A stretch of 64,000 bases of DNA, taken from SIG607 sp045646245. Its GTDB lineage: Bacteria; Bacillota; Clostridia; Oscillospirales; Acutalibacteraceae. A program made the position numbers and the translations under genes. Below are positions 14,742 through 24,606 of the stretch, one piece after another. The stretch lies in assembly GCA_045646245.1 (NCBI GenBank), contig JAZRKJ010000039.1:1-64000 (forward strand), written 5' to 3'. The number at the start of each line of letters is the position of its first letter. Position 1 is the first letter of the stretch. The notes under the pieces are model-generated. The model was not told where the DNA came from and ran no database searches. It worked only from the letters and a program-made list of their open reading frames with translations.

Positions 14742-17700
14742 TGAATTAACCCATTCTCAAAAAGCCGCGGTAGACCAACGGGGAAGTATTCTTGTTTCGG
14801 CTGCGGCGGGTTCGGGTAAAACTGCAGTATTGGTTGAACGCATAATTAAAGAGCTTACGGCGGAGGATGACCATATAAACGCAGACAGACTTCTTGTAGT
14901 GACCTTTACGGTGGCGGCTGCGGCAGAAATGCGTTCGCGTATTGAAAAAGGTCTTGACGATTACTGTGCCGAGCACCCCGATGATACTAATGCTTTAAAG
15001 CAAAAATTATTGCTTCAAAGCGCAAAAATTTGTACTATTGACTCCTTCTGTATAGATATGGTGCGTGAAAATTTTGCTAAAGCGGGAGTTGCGCCGGATT
15101 TTAAAATAGCGGAAGATAAAGATATATTTTTAATGGAAGAAAAAGCGCTTTCTAAAGTTTTTGCAAAGTATTTTGAAAGTGACGACCAAGATTTTATTAA
15201 ACTTCTTAATGCTTTTGGTTCTGTTTATGATGAAGGCGAACTTATGAAGGCTGTAAAGAAAATTTATAATTTCAGCCAAAATCTGCCTTTCCCTGAAAAA
15301 TGGTTTGAATTAGCGGAGGATAGGTATACTCCGCAATCTTTCGATATGTGGTGTGACTTGGCTTTTAAGGAAGCAAAGCGCAGAATAAGTATTGCAAGTC
15401 GTTTTGTTAAAGCCACAGAACCTTATTTTGATAATGATGAAGATGTTAAAAATGCTTATTCTAAAACTTTGGAGGACGCCGGAGAAACTTGCGATAAGCT
15501 TAATGAAGCTGCCGATAACCGTGATTGGGATGCGCTAAAAAACGGCTTGGATTATAAGTGGAAAAGCTTTGGCAGCATAAGCAAATCCAAAGAAAATCCA
15601 AACGCCGTAGCCGTTACCGCTTTACGAGACCTTTGTAAGGCTCAACTGGATAAAATTAAAAAGATTTTCGATGCTGATTTGGCGGTTGTGAAAACCAGAT
15701 TTTTAGATAACGCACCCACAAGTAAAACCTTGATTCATTTATCCCGTGAATATGCAAAAGCTTTTAATCAAGAAAAAAAGGAAAATAATTGTTATACCTT
15801 TTCCGATATTGAGCATTTGGCGTTTTCGCTCATTTGCCGTCTTGTAGACGGAGAGGTTGTTCTTACCGATGAAGCAAAAGAATACGTTGAGAATTTCGAC
15901 GAAGTTCTTGTTGACGAATACCAAGACGTTAACGACTTGCAGGATACTTTCTTTCACTATTTATCCGATTACGGAAAGCACCTTTTTGTGGTTGGTGACG
16001 TTAAACAGAGCATTTACGGTTTCCGTGGCGCCAATCCTGAAAATTTTATTGAAAAAATCAATAAATCCGTAAAATATGATATAGCGGGAGAGGACGATAT
16101 AAAGTCAATTGTGCTTGACGCTAACTTCAGAAGCCGCAGCGGTATTTGCGATTTTGTTAATTTTACTTTTGATAAACTTATGACCAAAGATACAAGCGGT
16201 ATTTCTTATATGGATACCGAACGTCTTTCGCCTGAGGCTAAATATCCGGAGTCGGAAGAGCCGTGTGCGGAGGTACATATAATTGAAAGCAATGATAATA
16301 AAAAAGAAGCAATACATATTGCCGACTGTATTGAAAAGGTTATGGCTTCGGGGGAAATTATTACCGATGAAAAAACCAAGGAATTAAGAAAAGCCAAATA
16401 TTCAGACTTTGCGGTTTTAGTGCGTAATATGAAAAAGACCGCCTCGTTTATTGCCGAAGAACTGAAAAGGCGGGGAATACCCGTTTCTTATACCAAAGAA
16501 AACTTTTTAGAAGCCCAAGAAATAAAAGTTATGTTGGCTTTTTTAAGGGTTATAGATAATCCTACTCGTGATGTCGAGCTTCTTTCGGCTATGATGTCGC
16601 CTTTATTTGGTTTTACTGCTGAAGATTTAGCGGAAATACGTTGCGCTAAACGTAATTCAAGGCTTTATAACGCAGTTGTATTAAGCGCAAAAAACGGTAA
16701 TGATAAGTGCAAAAAGTTTATTGAGTATATTACCGATTTGCGAAAAAGCGCGGTTGTTTTGCCTTTGCCTAAGCTTATAACCAAAATTTACGATACCACC
16801 GGTTTTTTGAATATTGCCGAAATGATGAATGACGGTCAGGCGAGAAGCGCTAATCTTTTAAGGCTTGTTGACATTGCTTCTTCGGTTAGCTCCGCGGGAA
16901 ATAACGATATAGGAAATTTCCTTGATACTCTTGATAAGTTTGATGAGAAAAAGTTTAAGGGAGCAACCCTTTCGTCAGGAAGTAATTCGGTCAAAATTAT
17001 GACTATTCACAACTCAAAAGGTTTGCAGTTTCCGGTGTGTATTCTCGGTTATACCGGTTCTAAATTTAATACCGCGGATGAAACCGAAAAAGTTATGGCA
17101 GATGCGGAATACGGTGTTTCTTTTAGGTATTATAACGAAGAAGGAAACGTAACCACGCTTGATAAAACGTTACTTTCCTCTTTCTACCATACTCGGCTTT
17201 TAAAGGAAGAACTTCGGCTGCTTTATGTTGCTTTAACAAGAGCGAAAGAAAAACTTATTATAACCATGGCGCTACCCAATGTTCAAAATAAACTGAATAA
17301 AACGGCGTTATCTATTGAGTCTTCCGGTATGACGGTTAGTGAAGATATGTATTCATCGGCTCAAAACTATGCCGACTGGATAATTCCTTGTTCTCTTTTG
17401 CATCCCGACGGAGGAAAGCTCCGCGTTCAAACCTGTATGGTGGAATGTGATGACGATTTTAGAGAAAAAGCGGTTATAGACGTTTATGACGTTAAAGACG
17501 AAGAAATTTCTGCTGATGAACCAGACAAAACGGAAGACGCGGAATCTTTATGCAACAGGGAACTGGCGCAAGAAATCAAAAAAAGAATAAACAGCGTATA
17601 CCGTTATGACGTGTTAAGAAGCGTTGAAGCCAAAGCGTCGGTATCTGATATTGTTCATAAAGCTGAGATAGGAAACTATGACTTTACTTCAGCTCCCGGA

Positions 17701-18225
17701 TTCTTAAACAAAAACGGACTTACTCCCACCGCTCGCGGTACAGCGGTACACAAAATAATGCAGTTTATGGATTACGCTGCCGCAAGAAAGGATTTTGACG
17801 CAGAAATCGAAAGACTTAAAGAATGGGAATATATAACCGAAGAGGAAGCCAAGGTAGATACCGTTCACGTAAGACGTTTTGTGAGGAGCAGCCTGTTTGA
17901 CAGAATATGCGCTTCAGGTAAAGCGGAAAGGGAAATGCAATTCCTTACGAGTATGCCCGCGCTTCTTATTAAACCGGATTTGCCGGAAGAATTTAAAGAT
18001 GAAAAAATTATTGTTCAGGGCGCGGTTGACCTTATGTTTTACGAACCTGACGGTATTGTTATAGTTGATTTTAAAACCGACCGTGTAAAGGAAGAAAAGC
18101 AGCTTATTGACGCTTATGCGGAGCAACTTAGGATATATTCCGATGCTTGCGAAAAAATCACGGGGCTTCCCGTCAAAGAAAAAATCATCTATTCTCTTGT
18201 GTTAGACCGCTCTATTGTGGTATAA
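14731..18225 (+). CDS. addA: ATP-dependent helicase/nuclease subunit A
   Basis: AddA is the UvrD-type helicase and 3'-strand nuclease of AddAB. The 1164-residue protein has Walker A AAAGSGKTAVLVERI (around residues 25-39), Walker B VLVDEYQDVNDLQ, GDVKQSIYGFRGA, the MTIHNSKGLQFPV motif, LLYVALTRAKEKL and the C-terminal nuclease motif GIVIVDFKTDRV with YAEQLRIYSDA. The start at 14731 follows GAAGGGGG within addB; the upstream in-frame ATG at 14707 has no SD. The stop lies in the promoter region of the next gene. Confidence 0.96.
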   Translation: MKYDELTHSQKAAVDQRGSILVSAAAGSGKTAVLVERIIKELTAEDDHINADRLLVVTFTVAAAAEMRSRIEKGLDDYCAEHPDDTNALKQKLLLQSAKICTIDSFCIDMVRENFAKAGVAPDFKIAEDKDIFLMEEKALSKVFAKYFESDDQDFIKLLNAFGSVYDEGELMKAVKKIYNFSQNLPFPEKWFELAEDRYTPQSFDMWCDLAFKEAKRRISIASRFVKATEPYFDNDEDVKNAYSKTLEDAGETCDKLNEAADNRDWDALKNGLDYKWKSFGSISKSKENPNAVAVTALRDLCKAQLDKIKKIFDADLAVVKTRFLDNAPTSKTLIHLSREYAKAFNQEKKENNCYTFSDIEHLAFSLICRLVDGEVVLTDEAKEYVENFDEVLVDEYQDVNDLQDTFFHYLSDYGKHLFVVGDVKQSIYGFRGANPENFIEKINKSVKYDIAGEDDIKSIVLDANFRSRSGICDFVNFTFDKLMTKDTSGISYMDTERLSPEAKYPESEEPCAEVHIIESNDNKKEAIHIADCIEKVMASGEIITDEKTKELRKAKYSDFAVLVRNMKKTASFIAEELKRRGIPVSYTKENFLEAQEIKVMLAFLRVIDNPTRDVELLSAMMSPLFGFTAEDLAEIRCAKRNSRLYNAVVLSAKNGNDKCKKFIEYITDLRKSAVVLPLPKLITKIYDTTGFLNIAEMMNDGQARSANLLRLVDIASSVSSAGNNDIGNFLDTLDKFDEKKFKGATLSSGSNSVKIMTIHNSKGLQFPVCILGYTGSKFNTADETEKVMADAEYGVSFRYYNEEGNVTTLDKTLLSSFYHTRLLKEELRLLYVALTRAKEKLIITMALPNVQNKLNKTALSIESSGMTVSEDMYSSAQNYADWIIPCSLLHPDGGKLRVQTCMVECDDDFREKAVIDVYDVKDEEISADEPDKTEDAESLCNRELAQEIKKRINSVYRYDVLRSVEAKASVSDIVHKAEIGNYDFTSAPGFLNKNGLTPTARGTAVHKIMQFMDYAAARKDFDAEIERLKEWEYITEEEAKVDTVHVRRFVRSSLFDRICASGKAEREMQFLTSMPALLIKPDLPEEFKDEKIIVQGAVDLMFYEPDGIVIVDFKTDRVKEEKQLIDAYAEQLRIYSDACEKITGLPVKEKIIYSLVLDRSIVV

Positions 18226-18226
18226 T
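18197..18226 (+). promoter_or_regulatory. Promoter of the M16 peptidase-lgt-folD operon
   Basis: TTGTGT (18197-18202) and a perfect TATAAT (18221-18226), in the extended context TGTGGTATAAT, are 18 nt apart. It overlaps the end of addA. Confidence 0.6.
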
Positions 18227-18262
18227 ACTTTATAATATGCTTTTGAAATGGAGGAAAGAGAT

Positions 18263-19543
18263 TTGCCACAGCAAATAACAAAACTGGCAAACGGGGTGGA
18301 AGCCTTGGTTTTGCCCGGCGATTCTTTCAATACGACCCTTGTTTCTTTTAACTTTTATATGCCGCTCCAAAGTGAAACAGTGGCTCTTAATGCGTTGATT
18401 CCCGAACTTATTGCAACGTGTTCGAAAGATTATCCCGATTATTTAAAACTTAATTACCGTCTTACCGAACTTTACGGTGCGGAGGTTTCGGCTTCGGCTT
18501 CTAAAGTGGGTAACTGTATTTGTCTTAAGTTTGAAGTATCTTCAATTAACAACCGTTTCACTTTTGACGGAGAAAAGGTTATGGAACAATCGGTTGGTCT
18601 TCTTTTGGATCTTATTTTCCGCCCTAAAACCGAAAACGGCGCTTTTGCTTTCGAAGATTTAAAGCGTGAAAAACGTAAGCTTATAGACCGCATTAAAGGT
18701 GAACTCAACGACAAACGCACCTTTGCAAGAAACCGACTTGTGGGCGAAATGCTGGAGGGGGACCCTTACGGGCTTTATAAATTCGGACGTGCCGAGGACG
18801 TTGCCGCAATTACGGGTGAAGAACTGTTTAAGGCTTGGAAAAATATGATTGAAACAGGCTATTTAAGGATTCACGTTATAGGCGAAGAAGTTCCCGAAGG
18901 CCTTTTTGAAAACGTTGAAAGGGAGCTTTCTGCATTTACCCGTCACGATATTACTGATATTTATAACGTAACCGCTTTAAAAGAAAGTGATTCGGTTAAG
19001 CGCGTCACCGACTCTATGGAGGTTGCCCAAGGAAAGCTTGTTATGGGCTTTTCTACCTCGGCAGGTGATGATGATTCTTCCCTTGACGTAATGCTTATGA
19101 ACGATATTTTCGGTGGAGGCCCTTATTCCAGACTTTTTACCAACGTAAGGGAAAAAATGAGCCTTTGCTATTATTGCAGTTCTCAAGCTGTACGTAATAA
19201 AGGCTTTATGATGGTGGATAGCGGCGTTGAAAAAGAAAATGCGCAAAGCGCTGAAAAGGCCATTCTTGCCCAATTGGATGTTATGAAAAACGGTGAGTTT
19301 ACCGATTTTGAATTTTCTTCCGCAGTTAAAAGTATTAAGGATTCATTACGTTCCTATAAAGACAGTCAAAACGGTCTTGATGTATGGTACACTGTTAAGG
19401 CTATAAATAAAACGGTGTATTCTCCCGAAGAAATCAGTTGTAAAATCGACCTTGTTACAAGACAGGACGTTATTAAGGCTGCCAATAAAGTAAAGCTTAA
19501 TACCGTGTATTTGTTAGAACCTAAAGAAAGGGCGGAAAACTAA
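18263..19543 (+). CDS. yfmF: M16 family peptidase homologue YfmF (non-catalytic partner)
   Basis: The 426-residue protein belongs to the YfmF branch of M16 proteins, which pairs with YfmH and is linked in Bacillus to modification of elongation factor P. It has the two M16 half-domains and the late YSRLFTNVREKMSLCYYCSS motif that contacts substrate, but no HxxEH zinc motif, as expected for this subunit. I place the start at the TTG at 18263, because GGAGGAAAG (18250-18258) overlaps the upstream ATG at 18248 and serves as the SD. yfmH follows immediately. Confidence 0.85.
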   Translation: MPQQITKLANGVEALVLPGDSFNTTLVSFNFYMPLQSETVALNALIPELIATCSKDYPDYLKLNYRLTELYGAEVSASASKVGNCICLKFEVSSINNRFTFDGEKVMEQSVGLLLDLIFRPKTENGAFAFEDLKREKRKLIDRIKGELNDKRTFARNRLVGEMLEGDPYGLYKFGRAEDVAAITGEELFKAWKNMIETGYLRIHVIGEEVPEGLFENVERELSAFTRHDITDIYNVTALKESDSVKRVTDSMEVAQGKLVMGFSTSAGDDDSSLDVMLMNDIFGGGPYSRLFTNVREKMSLCYYCSSQAVRNKGFMMVDSGVEKENAQSAEKAILAQLDVMKNGEFTDFEFSSAVKSIKDSLRSYKDSQNGLDVWYTVKAINKTVYSPEEISCKIDLVTRQDVIKAANKVKLNTVYLLEPKERAEN

Positions 19544-20815
19544 ATGAAAAAACAAGTCTTTTCTAACCGTTTCGGTGATTCTTACGTTTGTTTTACTTTT
19601 GATAGCGGACTTAAGGTTTTCGTTATGGAAAAACCTGATTATTCTTCCTGTTATGCTCTTTTCGGTACTAAATACGGTTCAATTGATACTTCGTTCAGTA
19701 CCGACGGCGGTAAAACTTTCTTAAACGTGCCCGAAGGAATTGCCCATTTTTTGGAGCATAAGCTTTTTGAAAGCGAAGACGGTGACGCGTTTTCACGCTA
19801 CGCCGAAACCGGCGCTTCGGCTAATGCGTATACCTCTTTTGACAGAACCTGTTATCTGTTTTCCTGTTCTGACAGATTTAAAGATAATTTTGATATACTG
19901 TTGGATTTTGTACAACATCCGTATTTTACCGAAAAAACCGTTCAAAAGGAACAGGGAATAATAGGTCAGGAAATACGAATGTACGACGACAGTCCTGCTT
20001 GGCGTGTGCTTTTCAATATGTTGGAAGCTATGTACTTTGAACATCCCGTGAGAATAGATATTGCGGGTACAACCCAAAGTATTGCCGAAATTACCGATAA
20101 ACTTCTTTACAGTTGTTACGATACTTTTTATAATCCTGCTAATATGTTTGTTGCGGTTGCGGGTAACGTTAACGCTGATGAAGTGGCTTTGCAAGTTGAG
20201 AAAAACTTGATTAAAAAAGAACCCGTTACGGTTGTAAGAGGAAAAATTAACGAACCCGACGCAGTTAAGGAAAAGTATACCGAACAACATCTGGACGTTG
20301 CGTCTCCGCAATTTTGTCTCGGCTTTAAAGAAACCGTTACCGCCCCTGAAAAAAGTGCAAAAGAACGTATTGCTATGGGTGTTACCCTTGAAATACTTGC
20401 AGGTGACTGTTCATCTCTTTATAAAGAGCTTACCGATGAAGAGCTTATAAACGATGAATTTGAAACAGAATACTTTACCGGCAACGGATACGCTTGCGTT
20501 ATGTTTTCGGGAGAATCCGATTACCCCGAAAAGGTTAAAGAAAAGGTTTTGCTCCAAATCGAAAAGCTTTTGAAAAACGGAATAGATGAAGAGCTTTTAA
20601 AGGCGGTTAAACGCGCTATGTACGGGGATATTCTCAGAAGGTTTAACAGCTGTGAAAGCATTGCTTCGGCTATGGCTGAATGCGCTATGTTCGGGTTTGG
20701 ACTTTTTGATGAGCAAGAGCTTGTCAGCGGCGTAACGGCTCAAGACGTTAAAAACTGTCTTTTAGCATTAAAGGAAGAAAAATCTGTGCTGTCGGTTATT
20801 TTACCGAGAGAATAA
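19544..20815 (+). CDS. yfmH: M16 family zinc peptidase YfmH
   Basis: The 423-residue protein is the catalytic partner of YfmF. It carries the inverted zinc motif HFLEH in GIAHFLEHKLFE (around residues 65-76) and the downstream Glu in the QKEQGIIGQEIRMY block. The family acts on peptides and is linked to EF-P 5-aminopentanol modification in Bacillus. The ATG starts directly after the yfmF stop, and the SD-like AAGGGCGG lies in yfmF. No efp gene is in the window. Localisation is cytoplasmic, as no signal peptide is seen. Confidence 0.88.
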   Translation: MKKQVFSNRFGDSYVCFTFDSGLKVFVMEKPDYSSCYALFGTKYGSIDTSFSTDGGKTFLNVPEGIAHFLEHKLFESEDGDAFSRYAETGASANAYTSFDRTCYLFSCSDRFKDNFDILLDFVQHPYFTEKTVQKEQGIIGQEIRMYDDSPAWRVLFNMLEAMYFEHPVRIDIAGTTQSIAEITDKLLYSCYDTFYNPANMFVAVAGNVNADEVALQVEKNLIKKEPVTVVRGKINEPDAVKEKYTEQHLDVASPQFCLGFKETVTAPEKSAKERIAMGVTLEILAGDCSSLYKELTDEELINDEFETEYFTGNGYACVMFSGESDYPEKVKEKVLLQIEKLLKNGIDEELLKAVKRAMYGDILRRFNSCESIASAMAECAMFGFGLFDEQELVSGVTAQDVKNCLLALKEEKSVLSVILPRE

Positions 20816-20821
20816 GAAAGG

Positions 20822-21811
20822 ATGAATAATATGACTCACGAAATAGAAATTTTCGGTATTGAGCTTACTGTAAATGAAGTGGCGTTTACAATAGGCGGCT
20901 GGAGCATTTATTGGTACGGTATCATTATTGGTTTAGGATGTCTTTTAGCGCTTCTTTACGGTATGAAATATGCGCCGAGATATAATCTTGACCGCGATCG
21001 TATGCTTGATGTTGTAATAGTTACCATACCTGTTGCGGTACTTTGCGCAAGACTTTATTACTGCATTTTCAGAAACGAAACAGGCGACAGAATTGATTCT
21101 GTTAAAGAATTTTTCGGTATTGGCACAGGTGCCGGATTTTCGGGACTTGCTATATACGGCGCAGTAATAGGCGCGTTTGTATGCGGCGCACTTATGTGTA
21201 AAATAAGAAAAGTTAAAATTCTTGATATGTTCGATATCGCCTCTGCAGGTTTTCTTATCGGTCAAGGAATCGGACGTTGGGGTAACTTTATAAATCAAGA
21301 AGCCTACGGTACCGTTACGGGCAGCAGTTGGTGGGGAATGCAAAGTGAAGTTACCAGAACTGACCCTGACATATACGGCGCAGGCGGCGGATTGGTTCAC
21401 CCTTGCTTCCTTTACGAATCAGTTTGGTGCTTAGTCGGATTCTTTATACTTAATCATATCAGTAAAAAACGCAAATTCAGCGGACAGATTTTTCTTCTTT
21501 ACGGCATTTGGTACGGCTTCGGCAGATTCTTTATTGAATCTATTCGTACAGACCAATTAAAGCTGGGTAACGGCGAGTTGCCTATTTCTATGTTTGTTTC
21601 GGCGGTAGCCTTTATTATTTGTATTGTTCTTTACGTTATTATGAGTAAAAGGGCATCCGTAAAATCCGAAAGCCTTCCGTATGTTGAAATGTTCAGCGAA
21701 GAAATTGAAGAATCGGAAGAAAATGAAAACGGTGAAATAAAAGAAGAAGCAGATAACCAAGAAGCAGACGAACTTGAAGATGAGCAAGCTGTACGGAAAG
21801 AAGAGGAATAA
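20822..21811 (+). CDS. lgt: Prolipoprotein diacylglyceryl transferase
   Basis: Lgt attaches diacylglycerol to the lipobox Cys of prelipoproteins in the membrane. The 329-residue protein shows about seven membrane segments, the signature GRWGNFINQEAYG (around residues 156-168), GLAIYGAVIGAF and the late YGFGRFFIESIRTD motif. Unusually, the C-terminus extends for about 55 residues in an acidic cytoplasmic tail (EEIEESEENENGEIKEE). The SD is GAAAGGATG in the gap after yfmH. The lipoproteins at 2378 and 42941 are likely substrates. Confidence 0.95.
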   Translation: MNNMTHEIEIFGIELTVNEVAFTIGGWSIYWYGIIIGLGCLLALLYGMKYAPRYNLDRDRMLDVVIVTIPVAVLCARLYYCIFRNETGDRIDSVKEFFGIGTGAGFSGLAIYGAVIGAFVCGALMCKIRKVKILDMFDIASAGFLIGQGIGRWGNFINQEAYGTVTGSSWWGMQSEVTRTDPDIYGAGGGLVHPCFLYESVWCLVGFFILNHISKKRKFSGQIFLLYGIWYGFGRFFIESIRTDQLKLGNGELPISMFVSAVAFIICIVLYVIMSKRASVKSESLPYVEMFSEEIEESEENENGEIKEEADNQEADELEDEQAVRKEEE

Positions 21812-21813
21812 CC

Positions 21814-22665
21814 ATGGCTCAAATAATTGACGGACGCGAAGTTGCAGCTTTTGTTAAAGGCAACGCCGCAAAGGAAGTAAAGGAATTAAATGATAAAGGT
21901 ATAGAAGTATGCCTTGCAGTAATCCTTGTGGGTAATGACCCTGCATCTACGGTTTATGTTGCAAACAAACGTAAAGACTGTGACCAACTGGGTATAGCTT
22001 CAAAGGAATACGCTTTACCCGAAGAAACCACAATGGAAGAGCTTTTAAGTCTTATTGCGGAGCTTAACAACGACAAAGCGGTTAACGGAATTCTTTGTCA
22101 GCTTCCGTTGCCTCGCCACCTGGATGAAACAAAGGTGTTAGAGGCTATTTCTCCATTAAAAGACGTTGACGCATTTCACCCAGAAAACGTTGGCAGAATT
22201 ATGATGGGAAAATACGATTTTCTGCCTTGCACTCCTGCGGGAATAATGGAAATGCTTAAGTATTATAAAATCGACGCAAACGGTAAAAATTGCGTTGTTA
22301 TAGGCAGATCAAATATAGTAGGAAAGCCTATGGCTATGCTTATGCTTCATTCCAATGCAACGGTTACCATTTGTCACTCAAGAACTCGTAATCTTGCGGA
22401 GGTTTGCCGCGGCGCCGATATACTTATAAGTGCGGTTGGCAGAGCAGGCTTTGTAACCGAAGATATGATAAAGCCCGGCGCTATTGTTATTGACGTTGGC
22501 ATTAACAGAGGAGAAGACGGTAAGCTTTGCGGCGACGTTTTGTTTAACCAAGCAAAAGAAATTGCATCTATGATTACTCCCGTTCCAGGTGGCGTAGGTC
22601 CTATGACAAGAGCAATGCTTATGTGTAATACCGTAACCGCCGCTAAAAAACAAAACGGAATTTAA
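21814..22665 (+). CDS. folD: Bifunctional methylenetetrahydrofolate dehydrogenase/cyclohydrolase
   Basis: FolD interconverts 5,10-methylene-, methenyl- and 10-formyl-tetrahydrofolate. The 283-residue protein has the substrate motif YVANKRKDCDQLGI with the catalytic Lys, the QLPLPRHLD block, the NADP site VVIGRSNIVGKPMA and the end motif PVPGGVGPMTRAML. Length is normal. It begins 2 nt after lgt with a SD (AAGAGGAA) inside lgt, so it is in the same operon. Confidence 0.97.
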   Translation: MAQIIDGREVAAFVKGNAAKEVKELNDKGIEVCLAVILVGNDPASTVYVANKRKDCDQLGIASKEYALPEETTMEELLSLIAELNNDKAVNGILCQLPLPRHLDETKVLEAISPLKDVDAFHPENVGRIMMGKYDFLPCTPAGIMEMLKYYKIDANGKNCVVIGRSNIVGKPMAMLMLHSNATVTICHSRTRNLAEVCRGADILISAVGRAGFVTEDMIKPGAIVIDVGINRGEDGKLCGDVLFNQAKEIASMITPVPGGVGPMTRAMLMCNTVTAAKKQNGI

Positions 22666-22674
22666 GGAGCGGCT

Positions 22675-23364
22675 ATGAAAAGGATTATAGCATTTGCTGT
22701 CGCTGTTCTTTTGTTTGTGTTTCCGGTTTTTGCCGCGGAAAACGAAGGAAAAGTTTCTCTTAAAAATACCGAGGGTTTAACCCTTTGCACTAAAGATAAC
22801 GTTCCCTCGAAGGATGGTAAAATATTCGATATTTCGGAAGATGAATTTAAAAAATATCTTGCCGAAAATAACGTGTTACTTTACGGGGCTGATAACGGTA
22901 ATGCTTTTGTTTTTGAACTGACGGGTGACAAAACCGAATTTACCCAAAATATCAAAGATTTTGCAAATATTTCGAAAGACGATATAAAGGATTTTGCAGA
23001 TAAAACTCTTTCTTCTGAGTATTCGCTGATAAATATGGCGGGGAACGACTATATCGTCACCGATTTATCAGACCAAGAAAAGAATTATACTACACGTCAG
23101 TACGTAACCGTAAAACACAGTACCCTTTACGTTGTTACCTTTACGGTGCCGGGAGCTTCGGTTAAAACCAAAACGGATGCACGAATTAAAAACATAGTAG
23201 TAGGTCTTGATTTCGGCGAAACCGACAAACCCGAGGAAGTAAGTCTTTTTGCCGTAATCGGCATTGCATTGGCGATTTTGGTAATTGTTGCCCTTGCGGT
23301 ATACGTTATTATCACCTTTGTAAAAGATTTTAAAAATAAAAAAGACCAACCCGAAAATGTGTGA
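22675..23364 (+). CDS. Exported membrane-anchored protein of unknown function
   Basis: The 229-residue protein has an N-terminal signal peptide (AFAVAVLLFVFPVFA), an extracellular domain of about 160 residues and a C-terminal membrane helix (VIGIALAILVIVALAVYVIITF) followed by a short basic tail (KDFKNKK). The extracellular part is rich in Asp and Lys with no Cys beyond one and shows no catalytic motif I recognise. SD AAGGAG precedes the start, 9 nt after folD. It is followed by the HtrA-like protein after 20 nt. The two are likely co-expressed and both face outside. Confidence 0.75.
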   Translation: MKRIIAFAVAVLLFVFPVFAAENEGKVSLKNTEGLTLCTKDNVPSKDGKIFDISEDEFKKYLAENNVLLYGADNGNAFVFELTGDKTEFTQNIKDFANISKDDIKDFADKTLSSEYSLINMAGNDYIVTDLSDQEKNYTTRQYVTVKHSTLYVVTFTVPGASVKTKTDARIKNIVVGLDFGETDKPEEVSLFAVIGIALAILVIVALAVYVIITFVKDFKNKKDQPENV

Positions 23365-23384
23365 TTTATAAAGGAGTAAACTTT

Positions 23385-24566
23385 ATGGACGAGCATAATT
23401 TGGATAATGCGGTGGAAAAAAATGAAGCTCCACGCTCTAAAAGCAATTTAAAGGTTATCATAATAAGCTCTGTATTATCTCTTATAATAGGGCTTTCAGG
23501 CGGTTTTGCATCTGCTAAGTACCTTATTTCACAAATACCCCAACCTGAAGACAGCGGGGTAGTTAACCAAAATCCTACTAACGTTACAATTGCGGTTGAT
23601 GAAAGTTCAAATTCTAATATTGAAGCTGTGGCTAAAAAAGTTTCCCCAAGCGTTGTATTTGTGAGGACGTCGACTGCGGTTGACGAATTCTTTGGCGGAA
23701 GCAAAAAGGCTGCGGGAGAAGGAAGCGGTATAATTTATTCCGAAGACGGATATATAGTTACCAATTATTCGGTTATTCAAAAAGCCACCGAAAAGGCAAA
23801 CGTTTCCATAGAAGTTTTCTTTTCCTTTGATAAAGAAAATCCCGTAGAAGCCGAAATCGTAGGATATAATATTTCTTATGACCTTGCTGTGCTTAAGGTT
23901 GAAGCTAAAGGATTGACGGCTATTGAAATCGGCGACGTTAAAAAACTTGCGGTAGGCCAATACGTGGCAGCGGTAAGTTCGCCCGGCGGTATTGATTATA
24001 TGGGTTCCGTAACTTACGGAATAATAAGCGGTATCAACCGTAAGGTAGAAAACTCCGCTTCAAATGAAACGGCGCTTTCTCTTATTCAAACCGACGCTAT
24101 AATAAACTCTACCGTTGATGGCGGCGCGCTTGTCAATATCAAAGGTCAGCTTATAGGAATTCCCAGTTCGAAAATCGTTGCAGAAACTCCAAACGGAATG
24201 GGATTTGCAATTCCCGTTAACAAAGTTGTGGATGTATGTAACAAGGTTATTGATAAGGAAGCTACTCCCGATCCTTATATCGGCGTATCCTTTAGCGATA
24301 ACTGGACAGCTCAAAGGCTTGAGGAGTACGGCTATCCCGCGGGCGCAGTTGTTAAAAACGTTGTAGAGGGCGGACCTGCAGATACAGCAGGAATAAAGAA
24401 CGGCGATATTATTACCGAATTTGGCGGTACAGCGGTCAGCGATTATAACGGGCTGAATTCCCTTATTGCTGAATGTAAACCCGGAGATACCGTTTCAGTC
24501 AAATATTACCGAGCGGGTAAATCCTACACAACCGCAATAACGGTTGGCTCCAATAACGCTCAATAA
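23385..24566 (+). CDS. HtrA/DegP-like trypsin-fold protein with PDZ domain, catalytic His and Ser missing
   Basis: The 393-residue protein has a membrane helix (about 23-46), a trypsin-fold domain (80-285) and one C-terminal PDZ domain (295-385) with DTAGIKNGDIITEFGG. It follows the HtrA layout, but TNNHV is TNYSV (Ser129 for His) and GNSGGP is STVDGGA (Asp245 for Ser). Asp166 in SYDLAVLKV is kept. Codons are TCG and GAT, so no frameshift is involved. It is probably a non-proteolytic surface binding or sensing protein. The start at 23385 is supported by AAAGGAG, 8 nt upstream; an in-frame ATG 24 nt earlier has no SD. Confidence 0.9.
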   Translation: MDEHNLDNAVEKNEAPRSKSNLKVIIISSVLSLIIGLSGGFASAKYLISQIPQPEDSGVVNQNPTNVTIAVDESSNSNIEAVAKKVSPSVVFVRTSTAVDEFFGGSKKAAGEGSGIIYSEDGYIVTNYSVIQKATEKANVSIEVFFSFDKENPVEAEIVGYNISYDLAVLKVEAKGLTAIEIGDVKKLAVGQYVAAVSSPGGIDYMGSVTYGIISGINRKVENSASNETALSLIQTDAIINSTVDGGALVNIKGQLIGIPSSKIVAETPNGMGFAIPVNKVVDVCNKVIDKEATPDPYIGVSFSDNWTAQRLEEYGYPAGAVVKNVVEGGPADTAGIKNGDIITEFGGTAVSDYNGLNSLIAECKPGDTVSVKYYRAGKSYTTAITVGSNNAQ

Positions 24567-24571
24567 AAAAT

Positions 24572-24606
24572 AAAAACCGAAGTTTTAAAAACTTCGGTTT
24601 TGTTTT
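24572..24606. terminator. Bidirectional terminator between convergent operons
   Basis: AAAACCGAAGTTTT / AAAACTTCGGTTTT forms a symmetric hairpin with T-runs on both strands. It ends the HtrA-like operon on the plus strand and the thiI operon on the minus strand. Confidence 0.9.

Noticed and set aside
18248..18262. ATG at 18248 as the start of the YfmF gene
   Set aside because: The ATG overlaps the GGAGGAAAG that is correctly spaced for the TTG at 18263, so the TTG is the better start.
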